Part shown: positions 33,682 through 42,584 of the stretch, one piece after another
Layout: each line of letters starts with the position of its first letter
Position numbering within the stretch: position 1 is the stretch's first letter
Assembly: GCF_030408035.1 (NCBI RefSeq)
Contig: NZ_JASDCF010000001.1
Location: forward strand, 124,001 to 188,000
Direction: 5' to 3'
DNA length: 64,000 nucleotides
DNA from: Psychrobacter sp. APC 3426
GTDB lineage: Bacteria > Pseudomonadota > Gammaproteobacteria > Pseudomonadales > Moraxellaceae
Notes under the pieces: generated by a model
What the model was told of the DNA's origin: nothing
The model's input: the letters and a program-made list of their open reading frames with translations, nothing else
Databases searched by the model: none
Position numbers and translations under genes: made by a program

Positions 33682-34989
33682 TGAACTACCCACCACCTAA
33701 AGAGGTGGCGGTTTCTTAGGTAATACCCATACTTGATACGATGTTTTGTATCAGCGGTTAGGCAAATGGACTAAGCTAACCCCGTCGCACCGACGGTTTT
33801 GATTGTTGCCAGCCTTAGTCCTTCGTTGAGGATGTTGATACTGGCGTTGATGTCTCTATCATGCTTTTGCTGGCAACTCGGACAATTCCATGACCTCACC
33901 TGTAATGGTAGCTCAGCCTTAGTCAGTAAGTGCCCACAGCCTGAGCAGGTCTTAGAAGATGGATACCATCGGTCTATTTTGACAAGCGTTTTGCCGTACC
34001 ATTCAGCCTTGTAGTTCAGCATGGCGGCAAAGGTTGACCATGAGCTGTCTGATATGGCTTTAGCAAGCTTTCTATTCTTAACCATGCCTTTGACGTTTAA
34101 GTCCTCAATCGCAATCACATCGTGGTTTTTGATGAGAGTGAATGAGAGTTTGTGTAGAAAGTCTTTTCGGATATTGGTTATTTTCTCATAGACCTTAGCG
34201 ACTTTAACTTTTTGCTTTTGATAGTTGCGGCTGTCAGACAGCTTGCGTTGATTCGCTTTGGCCACTGCTCTACGCTTGGCCAGTATTTTCTGTTCACGTG
34301 CAAGCTTATCTTGTAGCCTCGATAGAAACTTAGGATTGGCAACTTTTGTACCGTCCGATAGGGCGATAAAGTCTGTCAGTCCTAAATCAATGCCGATGTT
34401 AGAGTGGGTTTTTAGCAACGGCTCTACGATAGTTTCAACCAATAGGCTGACGTAGTATTTGCCTGATGTGGTCTTGGATACTGTCGCTGACTTGATTAAG
34501 CCACTTACCTTACTTGGGAACTTAGCGGGGATATGACCAATTTTAGGCAGTTTAACGGTATTGTTTGTGACCGCTACTGTGCCCTTTTGGTTATTGGTGG
34601 TGTAGCTGTCACGATGGCCTTTTTTCTTGAACTTAGGGAAGCCTGAGCCTTTGAAGAATTTACTATAAGCGGCTCTTAGGTTTTGCTGGACGTTAGCCAG
34701 TGCTAAGCTATCGACGTCTTTGAGCCATTCAAATTCTTTTTTATAGTGAGCAGGAGTATTTTTTAATTCGGTCTTGGTTTTTTTATAGTGCTCAATCTTA
34801 TCATTAAGCATTTTATTCCAAATAAAGCGTGTGCAACCAAATGATTTAGCAAAGAATGTTTGCTGTTCTTCATTGGGGTATAATCTTACTTTATGGGCTT
34901 TTAGGATTTGTTTTGGCATGAAGCTATTGTACCATATCAAAAGTCTGACGCATTCATCCCTCTACTTTAGAAGTAGGGGATTTCTGCGC
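33682..34989 (-). mobile_element. TnpB-only IS200/IS605-family (IS1341-type) element
   Basis: A 1,308-bp insertion whose ends are fixed by the restored amine oxidase frame. The left end lies just after TTTTCA of the target. The right end itself finishes with GTAGTTCA, so TTCA stands at both cleavage points. There is no target duplication, as expected for this family. Hairpins lie near both ends: CCCTCTACTT-TAG-AAGTAGGGG by the left end (about 34958-34980) and CCACCTAAAGAGGTGG by the right (about 33692-33707). No TnpA is encoded, so it must be moved in trans. Confidence 0.9.
33771..34919 (-). CDS. tnpB: TnpB, RNA-guided nuclease-type protein
   Basis: 382 residues from the ATG at 34919 (a start seven codons upstream is less typical). 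The N-terminus KAHKVRLYPNEEQQTFFAKS and helical region match TnpB. The split RuvC domain shows Asp in NIGIDLGLTDF (about 184), Glu in VIAIEDLNVKGM (about 270) and Asp in HDRDINASINI near the end. A zinc finger CSGCGHLL ... CPSCQQ lies between. All catalytic residues are present, so it is probably active. A TGGTACAAT extended -10 stands only a few bases before the start, so the message may be nearly leaderless. The guide would come from the right end plus flanking amine oxidase sequence. Confidence 0.94.
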   Translation of the reverse strand: MPKQILKAHKVRLYPNEEQQTFFAKSFGCTRFIWNKMLNDKIEHYKKTKTELKNTPAHYKKEFEWLKDVDSLALANVQQNLRAAYSKFFKGSGFPKFKKKGHRDSYTTNNQKGTVAVTNNTVKLPKIGHIPAKFPSKVSGLIKSATVSKTTSGKYYVSLLVETIVEPLLKTHSNIGIDLGLTDFIALSDGTKVANPKFLSRLQDKLAREQKILAKRRAVAKANQRKLSDSRNYQKQKVKVAKVYEKITNIRKDFLHKLSFTLIKNHDVIAIEDLNVKGMVKNRKLAKAISDSSWSTFAAMLNYKAEWYGKTLVKIDRWYPSSKTCSGCGHLLTKAELPLQVRSWNCPSCQQKHDRDINASINILNEGLRLATIKTVGATGLA

Positions 34990-35496
34990 TGAAAATGTTA
35001 AACGCCGTACCGTTTGATTGGTCATGATACGCCTCCCATCCAAATGAGCATATAAAGCGTCAATGAGTGATGCCATACCACCTTCAAGACGCATAGAAGG
35101 TGGCGCACTCTGATAACCTTGCGTACGCATCGGCAGCTGATGGGTAGTGCGTTCAACCATCATCTCGCCCTCTTCGAACTGCGCAAAACATGACAGATTA
35201 AGCGCATCAATAACTTGGCTTAACTGCGACTGATACTCTGGCCAAAACCAAGATGGTCCTAAGTCAAAGCCTTCATTTGTTTTTTGCTCACCAGAACTCG
35301 AGCTTTTAATAGGCATCTCTGTTGACGACTTATCGGTTATTGCCTTATCTACTGACGACTTGGCAGTAGCGATACGTCCACCCAATCTATCACGAGCCTC
35401 TAGCAAGATATAATCAATACCTTTTTGCTGCAACAAAAACGCTGCATATAAGCCGCTTAAGCCACCACCGACAATCACCACAGGGACCTGTTGCAT
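34990..35496 (-). pseudogene. Flavin amine oxidase, N-terminal part (split by TnpB element)
   Basis: 169 native residues, beginning with the FAD-binding Rossmann motif [20 protein letters not shown] and the [12 protein letters not shown] signature, then a Ser/Lys-rich insert (about 50-75) and [18 protein letters not shown]. The native frame stops at RLTFS, after which it reads 11 codons into the inserted element. With the part at 32995-33681 it would make a monoamine oxidase-like enzyme. The insertion should abolish activity unless the element is excised precisely. Confidence 0.9.
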
Positions 35497-35560
35497 GTCA
35501 AAACCCTCTTTTACCGCTTAAGCTGCCATTTGCTAACAATACTGACTTTCATCATAAAGG

Positions 35561-35983
35561 TTATTCAGCCAAAAGCTTAGCAAGCAATTCGTCTATCTCA
35601 ACCTTAAACTCTTTATCTTCGATTTTATTGGCTGTGATCTTGGCATTCTGTAGGTTTTGGATAGCAGCGTCTTTTTCACCCATCTCAACTTGTAACACCG
35701 CCATAGAGAACGCAATCGATGACATATGGTCTTTTGAATTGATGGCAGTGGCTTTCGCGAGCGCCTTCTCGTAAATAACTAGGGCTTCATCTAAATCCAC
35801 CGTAAAATCAGCCAGTGTTTCCCATTGCTCTGGATGGTCTTTATCGCTATTTTCATTATCGGTACAGATTGCTTTTAGCTCTGCATATAGTGCATCGAAC
35901 TCTTCTTGATTGCCTTTACGGTCAGCCTCTAGCAAGTCTTCAGCTAAGGTGTAAATGGCTTTATAAATTTTGGTATTAATCAT
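35561..35983 (-). CDS. Small TPR-like helical protein
   Basis: 140 residues, acidic and wholly helical. Two or three degenerate tetratricopeptide-like units are visible, such as DEALVIYEKALAKATAINSK and SSIAFSMAVLQVEMGEKDAA followed by IQNLQNAK. Such folds bind partner proteins. No signal peptide, so cytoplasmic. AAAGG precedes the ATG. It lies 64 bp from the amine oxidase gene on the same strand but the two show no functional link. Confidence 0.72.
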   Translation of the reverse strand: MINTKIYKAIYTLAEDLLEADRKGNQEEFDALYAELKAICTDNENSDKDHPEQWETLADFTVDLDEALVIYEKALAKATAINSKDHMSSIAFSMAVLQVEMGEKDAAIQNLQNAKITANKIEDKEFKVEIDELLAKLLAE

Positions 35984-36071
35984 TGCTTATAACCTTTTAT
36001 TTACGAGGGCATATAGTGCTTGATTGGGATTATAACGCAAATCGATAAGCTATAATGATTGGCACAAAAAA

Positions 36072-36098
36072 AGGACACGATAATCGACATCACGTCCT
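36072..36098. terminator. Hairpin with A-run and T-run, possible bidirectional terminator
   Basis: AGGAC / GTCCT with further pairing inside, A7 on the left (36066-36072) and TCTTTTTT on the right. It may be the terminator of the saccharopine-dehydrogenase-like gene, now separated from it by a MITE. Confidence 0.55.
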
Positions 36099-36117
36099 CT
36101 TTTTTAACCTTTGACCC

Positions 36118-36289
36118 AGGGCGTGTCCTCATGTTAAAAATGGTGATAAAAATGAGATAAATTGCGGTCAAACAAGAAAAATAGCGCAGATAATATCGAT
36201 ATATTAGTCAGCTATTTGACGCTATTTGGCAAGAATTAGTCATTTTTAACCCATTTAGGTTATTATCGATTGAATTGAGGACACGCCCT
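36118..36289. mobile_element. 172-bp MITE-like element
   Basis: Perfect 14-bp terminal inverted repeats, AGGGCGTGTCCTCA at 36118-36131 and its complement at 36276-36289, with a second inner pair GTTAAAAATG (36133-36142) and CATTTTTAAC (36241-36250). No coding capacity. The termini resemble those of IS5-type elements, which would have to supply the transposase; that link is inference. It lies between a gene and its likely terminator. Confidence 0.78.
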
Positions 36290-36362
36290 AGACAGACAAT
36301 CACCGTAATACTTTTTTGCCCACGTCAGATAGTCAAGATATGACTGGATAGTATGGCCATCG

Positions 36363-37604
36363 CTAACTCGATGTTAATACCGTCAAACCAGCCCCCTTAG
36401 CGCCGCAAAAGGAATCAAACCATTCAAAAAATACATCAGGGTCAATCACTTCCTCTGGCGCAAATACGCCGTTTTCTTTTAAGTGACCATGGTGTAATAG
36501 TGGCAAAAACAAAGCATGTGGTATCCCTGTGATTGTCGCCATACCGCCCGTCGGATAGTGTCTAATAAAAGCGCCAGATGTCATGTTTTGACCGTCTTTA
36601 CACCCCTTAGCATAAGCCAAGAGAGCTGGAGTCTCTTCGTGAAAACCCTCTGTTATATTAACTTCAGTATCATGAGATTGCTGGACTTGTCTATTAGCCA
36701 ACTCCTTATTAACCAACTCATTGTTAACCGACCCTTCATTACTGTCCTTTTTATCGCCTTTGTTAGTCAACATGAGCGCGGCTTCATCGACACTCATTTG
36801 CCCCGCTGCCACCGCACCCGCTATCTGCTGCAAACTGTCAACAATATTATGCATACCCAACATACCGTTGTAGCTGTTTTTTAATGCAGGAAAACGGCGC
36901 CTGAGTGTGATGGCTTCAGGATGTCCTAATGACCAAACATCGAGAGCACCGAAGTTGGGGAAAGCGATTTGTGAATGTTCCAAGGGTGTCGTATCAATTA
37001 TCTCGCCATCCTGCAACACTCTGATCTTCTCTGACAAACAGTGTACTAAGTGCACCGCTGCCGCATCCACCTGTCCTGATTTAGCGGGTCGGTTAAACCC
37101 ATCGTTGGCATTAACTGCGCCAGAAAGCCTCCATGCAGATACGATAGTATCAACCTCATCTAACGCAGTGGCCGCCTTTACACAAAGCAAATTTGCAATG
37201 CCTGGACTGGCACCCAACCCTATGACTGCCGTGACATTATTTTGCTGGGCGCGGCTGCTTAATTTCAGCATTTCAACAGTAGGCTGCCAGTCATCACAGA
37301 TATCACTATAGTGCTTACCTTCATCAATCGCTGCCGTCAAAACTGGCACACCAAAACGGAAAAAAGGCCCTGCTGAATTTAGCACCACATCCACGTCACG
37401 AATAGCCTGTCGCAAACAATTATCATCTGTTACGTCTAAATATATCGAGCGCACCCGATCATCATTTAACGAATCAACAAAATGCTCAGCCAACTCCTTA
37501 TCAATCCCTGCAACGACAATCTCACTGACAAAGTCATACGTCAATGCTGCACGCACAGTGGCACGGCCCATACCGCCACTACCGCCAATTGCTAATACTT
37601 TCAT
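36363..37604 (-). CDS. Saccharopine dehydrogenase-like NAD(P)-binding protein
   Basis: 413 residues. The N-terminal Rossmann fold is plain (VLAIGGSGGMGRATVRAAL, then LYLD-type VTDD and DVVLNSAGPFFRFGVPVLTA). The rest follows the saccharopine dehydrogenase/reductase pattern (GLGASPGIANLLCVKAA). A low-complexity insert rich in Asn, Glu and Val lies near 285-315 (NEGSVNNELVNKELANRQVQ). Relatives act in lysine metabolism or on unknown amino acids, so the substrate is open. AAGGAAG precedes the ATG. Confidence 0.85.
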   Translation of the reverse strand: MKVLAIGGSGGMGRATVRAALTYDFVSEIVVAGIDKELAEHFVDSLNDDRVRSIYLDVTDDNCLRQAIRDVDVVLNSAGPFFRFGVPVLTAAIDEGKHYSDICDDWQPTVEMLKLSSRAQQNNVTAVIGLGASPGIANLLCVKAATALDEVDTIVSAWRLSGAVNANDGFNRPAKSGQVDAAAVHLVHCLSEKIRVLQDGEIIDTTPLEHSQIAFPNFGALDVWSLGHPEAITLRRRFPALKNSYNGMLGMHNIVDSLQQIAGAVAAGQMSVDEAALMLTNKGDKKDSNEGSVNNELVNKELANRQVQQSHDTEVNITEGFHEETPALLAYAKGCKDGQNMTSGAFIRHYPTGGMATITGIPHALFLPLLHHGHLKENGVFAPEEVIDPDVFFEWFDSFCGAKGAGLTVLTSS

Positions 37605-37670
37605 AACTTGCTTCCTTGCTATTATTATTTGCCTTCTTAAATTAAAATTACTTAAGCTAATCTAACCAAA

Positions 37671-38159
37671 TCACAACTCTCGCCAGTGCAACCATAAGCG
37701 TGTGTCCAACTCAAACTGATGATAATCTGGCTCCATGTGACAGCATAATTGATAAAAAGCCTTGTTATGCTCATGCTCTTTAAAATGCGCCAATTCATGT
37801 ACAACTATCATACGTAAAAACTCAGGCGGCGCTTCTTTAAATAAGCTCGCCACGGTGATGCTGTTATGGGATTTTAGCTTACTGCCTTGTACACGAGATT
37901 GCGTAGTATGAATGCCCAGCGCATGCTTAAGAACTTTTAACTTACTGCTATAACTGACATTCGATAATGGACCAATCTTACGCATGGATTGGTTTTTTAT
38001 GTCATTTATGTATTGATACAGCGCCTTATCGCTTTGCACTTGGTGCCGATCAGGGTATTTATTTTCTAGATACTCTCCTAGCCTACCATCATTAATGAGC
38101 AGTGCCGCTTGAGTTTGAATTTGCTCAGAGTAATGAGCGATGTACTTGAGTGTGGTCAC
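37671..38159 (-). CDS. YgjP-like (M48/DUF45-type) metallopeptidase domain protein
   Basis: 162 residues, starting with GTG at 38159 after AAAGGAT. The zinc site is clear: VVHELAHFKEHEHNKAFYQL has the HExxH helix with a further His downstream, followed by CCHMEPDYHQFE as in YgjP/UtpA proteins. Cytoplasmic with no signal peptide. In this family the biological substrate is unknown. Transcribed alone. Confidence 0.88.
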   Translation of the reverse strand: MTTLKYIAHYSEQIQTQAALLINDGRLGEYLENKYPDRHQVQSDKALYQYINDIKNQSMRKIGPLSNVSYSSKLKVLKHALGIHTTQSRVQGSKLKSHNSITVASLFKEAPPEFLRMIVVHELAHFKEHEHNKAFYQLCCHMEPDYHQFELDTRLWLHWREL

Positions 38160-38277
38160 AAATTTATCCTTTGCTAATGCTTATTTTTCTAATACCTTGT
38201 TTGCCACTATTCTGCAGCTTGTCTTTATCGATTCTATCTTATATCTCCTATTGACCTATAGCCAGTTCATAAATAAA

Positions 38278-38305
38278 CCCCATAAGTTATATGTAACTTA
38301 TGGGG
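38278..38305. terminator. Strong hairpin terminator near the end of betT
   Basis: CCCCATAAGTTA / TAACTTATGGGG with a 4-base loop, flanked by AAA on the left and TTTT on the right; it can end transcription from betT (minus strand) and from the other direction. Confidence 0.85.
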
Positions 38306-38393
38306 TTTTCGATTATGAAAATTTTATTTATAAGCTTAAAGCGATTGCTCAATATCATTCGCACAATATAACGCTAGCATGTTCATGAATCAA

Positions 38394-40439
38394 TTAACGC
38401 TCTAAATGTAGATACTGAAGATGGCACTCGTACTGATGTAGAATATCGACCAGCACTTGCTCCTTGGTGTAGCCAACCAAGTCATACTCTTGCGAGCCAT
38501 CACTCAAGAACACTTCAGCACGGTAGTAAAATTCTGCATGCTTGGTCGAAGTATTTAGCGTAAAGTTAGGGCGCTCAGCTTTGATGAGATTAACTTCATA
38601 CACAAAGTCATCTTCATCGCCATGACCGACACGCAGTTTTACGCCATCTATCTGACCCTCATCTTGACCCTTACCAGCATCTATACTTTCACTGATATTA
38701 TCAAGATTACGAATGTCTAGAGAAGTGTTAAGACCGCCTGCTTTCAGCTCTTTTTCAACCTCGGTCATCGCTGGCATGACAGTATTTTGCAAGAACCTTT
38801 CCACTTGTGCATGTCCTGGAAAGCTGACAATACGTTGCAGACGCGCTTTCCAGCTCTTACCGCTATCGAGCACGTTTGCAGTGCCAAGGGTGCTGGCTTT
38901 GCGTTTGTTACCCTCTTCTTTTAGCGACTTCCACATCGACATCATGTAAAGCACTAAAATAAGCGAGAACGGCAAACCGGCAATCACAGATACTGACTGT
39001 AGTGATGCAAAGCCACCTGCGAACAGCAAGCCTAGGGTAATCAAACCCGTTGCTGCCGCCCAAAACAAACGCAGCCATACAGGCGCGTCAGTATCATTGG
39101 TCATGCCTCTTGAGCTTAGGTTCGCGAGTACCAAAGCGCCTGAGTCAGCTGAGGTCACAAAGAATATAAGACCAATGACCACGCCAGCGAATGATAAAAC
39201 ATCACTAAAAGGGAAGTACTCAAACAAGGCAAACATGCCCATCGCCGCGTCATTGATAGCGATTTCACCAAGCTCTGTCGCACCATTGGCGACTAAGTCT
39301 ATCGCTGAATTACCAAAGATCGAAAACCAAGCAAAGATAAAGCCCAGCGGGATAAACATCACACCAAAGACAAACTCACGCAAGGTACGGCCACGGCTAA
39401 TACGCGCGATAAACAAACCGACAAACGGTGCCCAAGCCACCCACCATGCCCAGAAAAATATCGTCCAGCCTGATTTCCAATCGGCACCAGCGCTGCCGTC
39501 ATAGGCATAGACGTCGAATGTTTTGAAAACGATGGTTTGGAAATACTGACCGATACTTTGGGTAAAGGTATTGAGCAAGTACACCGTATTGCCCATCACC
39601 AGTATCGCGATTAATAGCAATATCGACGAGAGCATATTGAACTCAGACAGGCGGCGCACCCCTCGCTCTACACCGGTCATGGCAGAGATAGCCGCAGCAG
39701 CTACTACGCCTAATATGATCAAGCTCTGCACCATCTTGCTCGACTCGATACCGAAGACATGCGTTAAGCCTGCATTGGCCTGCAACACCCCGATGCCTAA
39801 GCTGGTGGCAATCCCCATCAAGGTACAGACTACACCAAAGGTATCAATGCCATCACCCAGCCAGCCTTTGACTAGGCGCTCGCCAAAGATAGGCGTCAGC
39901 GGTGAGCGTAGCGCCAATGGCATGTTTTTACGATAAGCAAAGTACGCCAATGCCATACCGATTAAGGCATAAATACCCCAACCATGTAGACCCCAATGTA
40001 AAAAGGTCTGCGACAGTGCTTCACGCATTGCCGCCTCACTACCAGGCTCAAGCCCTGTATGCGGCGTCAAATAATGCATCAACGGCTCAGATGCACCAAA
40101 GAACAATAAATCAATACCGATACCAGCAGAGAACAGCATTGCTGCCCATGCTAAAAAAGGAAACTGGGCTTTTTCGTGGTCTTGCCCAAGCTTGATATCG
40201 CCATATTTAGAGAAGCCAACAAACAAGGCAAAAATACTATAAGCGGCTACCACCAGCATGTAGTACCAGCCAAAACTCTCTGATACCCATGCCATGCCAG
40301 CGCTTAATAATGTCTCGCTATAATCTGGAAACATGATCGTCCAGATTATCAATAAAATAGAAATAATAGCTGAGCCTAAAAAAACCGTCTTATTTAGAGT
40401 CAGGGATTTCGTCGCATCTTCTGATGGCGAACTGTACAT
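38394..40439 (-). CDS. betT: Choline/glycine betaine BCCT transporter
   Basis: 681 residues from the ATG at 40439, placed six bases after GAGG; a TTG 12 bases upstream is not needed. Twelve membrane helices hold the BCCT pattern, including AAMLFSAGIGIDLLFFGASE and the Trp-rich signature FFWAWWVAWAPFVGLFIARI. The first gives GIGIDLL where sodium-coupled members often have GxGxG glycine-rich sequence. A cytoplasmic C-terminal extension of about 150 residues (from 530) matches the osmosensing tail of BetT. It imports choline under osmotic stress. A terminator after betA (40693-40716) separates it from betB-betA, so it probably has its own promoter in 40440-40690. Confidence 0.93.
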   Translation of the reverse strand: MYSSPSEDATKSLTLNKTVFLGSAIISILLIIWTIMFPDYSETLLSAGMAWVSESFGWYYMLVVAAYSIFALFVGFSKYGDIKLGQDHEKAQFPFLAWAAMLFSAGIGIDLLFFGASEPLMHYLTPHTGLEPGSEAAMREALSQTFLHWGLHGWGIYALIGMALAYFAYRKNMPLALRSPLTPIFGERLVKGWLGDGIDTFGVVCTLMGIATSLGIGVLQANAGLTHVFGIESSKMVQSLIILGVVAAAAISAMTGVERGVRRLSEFNMLSSILLLIAILVMGNTVYLLNTFTQSIGQYFQTIVFKTFDVYAYDGSAGADWKSGWTIFFWAWWVAWAPFVGLFIARISRGRTLREFVFGVMFIPLGFIFAWFSIFGNSAIDLVANGATELGEIAINDAAMGMFALFEYFPFSDVLSFAGVVIGLIFFVTSADSGALVLANLSSRGMTNDTDAPVWLRLFWAAATGLITLGLLFAGGFASLQSVSVIAGLPFSLILVLYMMSMWKSLKEEGNKRKASTLGTANVLDSGKSWKARLQRIVSFPGHAQVERFLQNTVMPAMTEVEKELKAGGLNTSLDIRNLDNISESIDAGKGQDEGQIDGVKLRVGHGDEDDFVYEVNLIKAERPNFTLNTSTKHAEFYYRAEVFLSDGSQEYDLVGYTKEQVLVDILHQYECHLQYLHLER

Positions 40440-40451
40440 AAAAGACCTCAA

Positions 40452-40692
40452 TAGGTAAATGAAACACAGTCTGATATTGCTTTGTCCGTCATAACATGAT
40501 GAAGGAGCACCACGTCATATATACATGAGCGCATGACGCACAAAGCAGTACCAATCAATAACAATTTGCTAAGCAATGAAATCTACCTTTAGCAAAACCT
40601 CAAAAACCAATAATACAAACTGAGATAACTGTCACGCTATAATCCGATAAAGATAGAAGAAATAAAGCGTGAGCAGAGTAGTGCTGATAAAA
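40452..40692. other. betT upstream region
   Basis: About 240 bp between the betA terminator and betT. It should contain the betT promoter, but I cannot point to convincing -35 and -10 boxes or an operator. Confidence 0.4.
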
Positions 40693-40716
40693 AAGACCTT
40701 TACTATGAAAGGCCTT
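40693..40716 (-). terminator. Terminator after betA
   Basis: On the minus strand AAGGCCTTT, 6-base loop, AAAGGTCTT (one mismatch), then a run of T, about 50 bp past the betA stop. Confidence 0.8.
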
Positions 40717-40767
40717 CTTATTGAAATTGTCTTATATTATTCATTGTCCAATAGCTTAGACAGTCGT

Positions 40768-42468
40768 TTAGACAACAGAACTGTAATTACGCATCGGCTC
40801 CGCTCTGAGCGGCGCGCCATTGGCAACATAATAGTCTGCTGTTGAGCGTGGCAGCTGCACACCGCGCATCTTATCAACGATTTTTTCTGCCAGCATAATG
40901 GTGGTGGCGTTTAGGTTGCCGCTGATGATATTTGGCATAATCGAAGCATCGACCACGCGTAGGCCATCGATACCATGTACCAGCCCTTCACCATTAACCA
41001 CTGAATCATTGTCTTCGCCCATCGGACAAGTACAAGAAGGATGATAAGCCGTCTCACTGTGGTTACGAACGTACTCATCCAACTGCGCATCGGTCACCAA
41101 ATCATCGGTCGGCGCAATAGCACGACCGCGATAAGGGTCAAGCGCTGGCTGATGCATAATCTCACGCGTGATACGCATCGCCGCGCGGAACTCTTGCCAA
41201 TCTTGCTCATGCGACATATAGTTAAATAAGATACTTGGATGCGCGCTTGGGTCTTTTGAGGTCAGCTTAACGCGACCACGACTTGGCGAGCGCAATGAAC
41301 CGACATGTGCTTGGAAGCTATGGGAGTTCACCGCACTGCGACCATCGTAACGCACCGCTAATGGTAGGAAATGATACTGAATATTAGGATGGGTAAACTT
41401 CTCATCGGTACGGATAAAGCCGCCGCCTTCGAATTGATTAGACGCGCCAAGACCGGTACCCATAAACAACCATTCAGCACCAATTGCTGGCTTATTCCAC
41501 CATTTATTGGCAGGCGCAATTGAGACCGGTAGCTTACATTCGTACTGCATATACAGCTCTAAATGGTCTTGTAGATTATTACCGACACCCGGCAACTCTA
41601 AAACCTCGTTGATACCCAAATCTTTAAGCCATTGACCAGGACCAATACCTGAACGCTGCAATAGTTGCGGTGTCGCAATCGCGCCCGATGAAACAATCAC
41701 TTCACGAGACGCGTAGAATTTTTTGGTTTGACCTTGGTGTTCTACTTTGACACCGACAGCGCGCTTACCATCAAAGAGAATCACATCGGTCAATGCACCC
41801 GTTAAAATGGTGATATTACTGCGCGGTTTGGCACGGTCAAGATAACCACGAGCCGTTGATGCGCGGCGACCATTGGGTGTCACAAAGCGATCCATTGGCC
41901 CAAATCCTTCTTGCTGATAGCCATTTAGGTCATCTGTGCTTGGATAGCCAGCTTGTACGCCCGCTTCAATCATCGCTTCAAACAGCGGATTGACTCCTGG
42001 CTTTGAAGTGGTCATCTCAACCGGACCACCGACGCCATGATAATCGTTTTCGCCAGCATCGCAGTTTTCTAGCTTTTTAAAATAAGGCAGACAGTCCGAA
42101 TAAGTCCAATCCTCTAAGCCTTTGATTTTCGCCCAATCGTCAAAATCTAACGCATTGCCACGGATATAGCACATACCGTTAATCAACGATGAGCCGCCAA
42201 GTCCTTTACCGCGACCGCAGTCCATCACGCGATTATTCATATTCGGCTCGGGATCGGTTTTGTATCCCCAGTTATAAGTCGTTCCTTGTAACGGCATGGC
42301 GAGCGCCGCTGGCATCTGGGTGCGAAAGTCTAAGCGATGGTCTGGACGACCCGCTTCTAACAGCAACACCTTAATGTTGGCATCTTCGGTCAAGCGCGTG
42401 GCCAGCACGTTTCCTGCTGAGCCTGCACCAACAATGAGGTAGTCATACTCAGGTGTGGTTGTTGTCAT
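40768..42468 (-). CDS. betA: Choline dehydrogenase (GMC family)
   Basis: 566 residues from the ATG at 42468 (GGAG upstream); an ATG 12 bases earlier is an alternative. GMC flavoenzyme oxidising choline to betaine aldehyde. FAD motif [19 protein letters not shown], family signatures [20 protein letters not shown] and [17 protein letters not shown], and the active-site His in [15 protein letters not shown]. It is the second gene after betB, separated by a 104-bp gap holding a long inverted repeat. Confidence 0.95.
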   Translation of the reverse strand: MTTTTPEYDYLIVGAGSAGNVLATRLTEDANIKVLLLEAGRPDHRLDFRTQMPAALAMPLQGTTYNWGYKTDPEPNMNNRVMDCGRGKGLGGSSLINGMCYIRGNALDFDDWAKIKGLEDWTYSDCLPYFKKLENCDAGENDYHGVGGPVEMTTSKPGVNPLFEAMIEAGVQAGYPSTDDLNGYQQEGFGPMDRFVTPNGRRASTARGYLDRAKPRSNITILTGALTDVILFDGKRAVGVKVEHQGQTKKFYASREVIVSSGAIATPQLLQRSGIGPGQWLKDLGINEVLELPGVGNNLQDHLELYMQYECKLPVSIAPANKWWNKPAIGAEWLFMGTGLGASNQFEGGGFIRTDEKFTHPNIQYHFLPLAVRYDGRSAVNSHSFQAHVGSLRSPSRGRVKLTSKDPSAHPSILFNYMSHEQDWQEFRAAMRITREIMHQPALDPYRGRAIAPTDDLVTDAQLDEYVRNHSETAYHPSCTCPMGEDNDSVVNGEGLVHGIDGLRVVDASIMPNIISGNLNATTIMLAEKIVDKMRGVQLPRSTADYYVANGAPLRAEPMRNYSSVV

Positions 42469-42504
42469 AAAATGCTCCATAATATTGAAAATAAATCATT
42501 TAAT

Positions 42505-42560
42505 ATCAGTAAGATTGAATCAAAAGGACAAATTAGCCCAAATGAATCAATCTTACTGAT
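42505..42560. repeat. Inverted repeat between betB and betA
   Basis: ATCAGTAAGATTGA at 42505-42518 is the exact complement of 42547-42560, with a 28-base interior. No T-run follows on the minus strand, so it looks more like an mRNA hairpin that stabilises or attenuates the betB-betA message than a terminator. Confidence 0.6.
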
Positions 42561-42584
42561 TAAGAATCTTCTCAATACAAATTA

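Noticed and set aside
39097-39504. 135-codon frame antisense to betT
   Set aside because: A shadow frame with unusual composition opposite a clear BCCT transporter.
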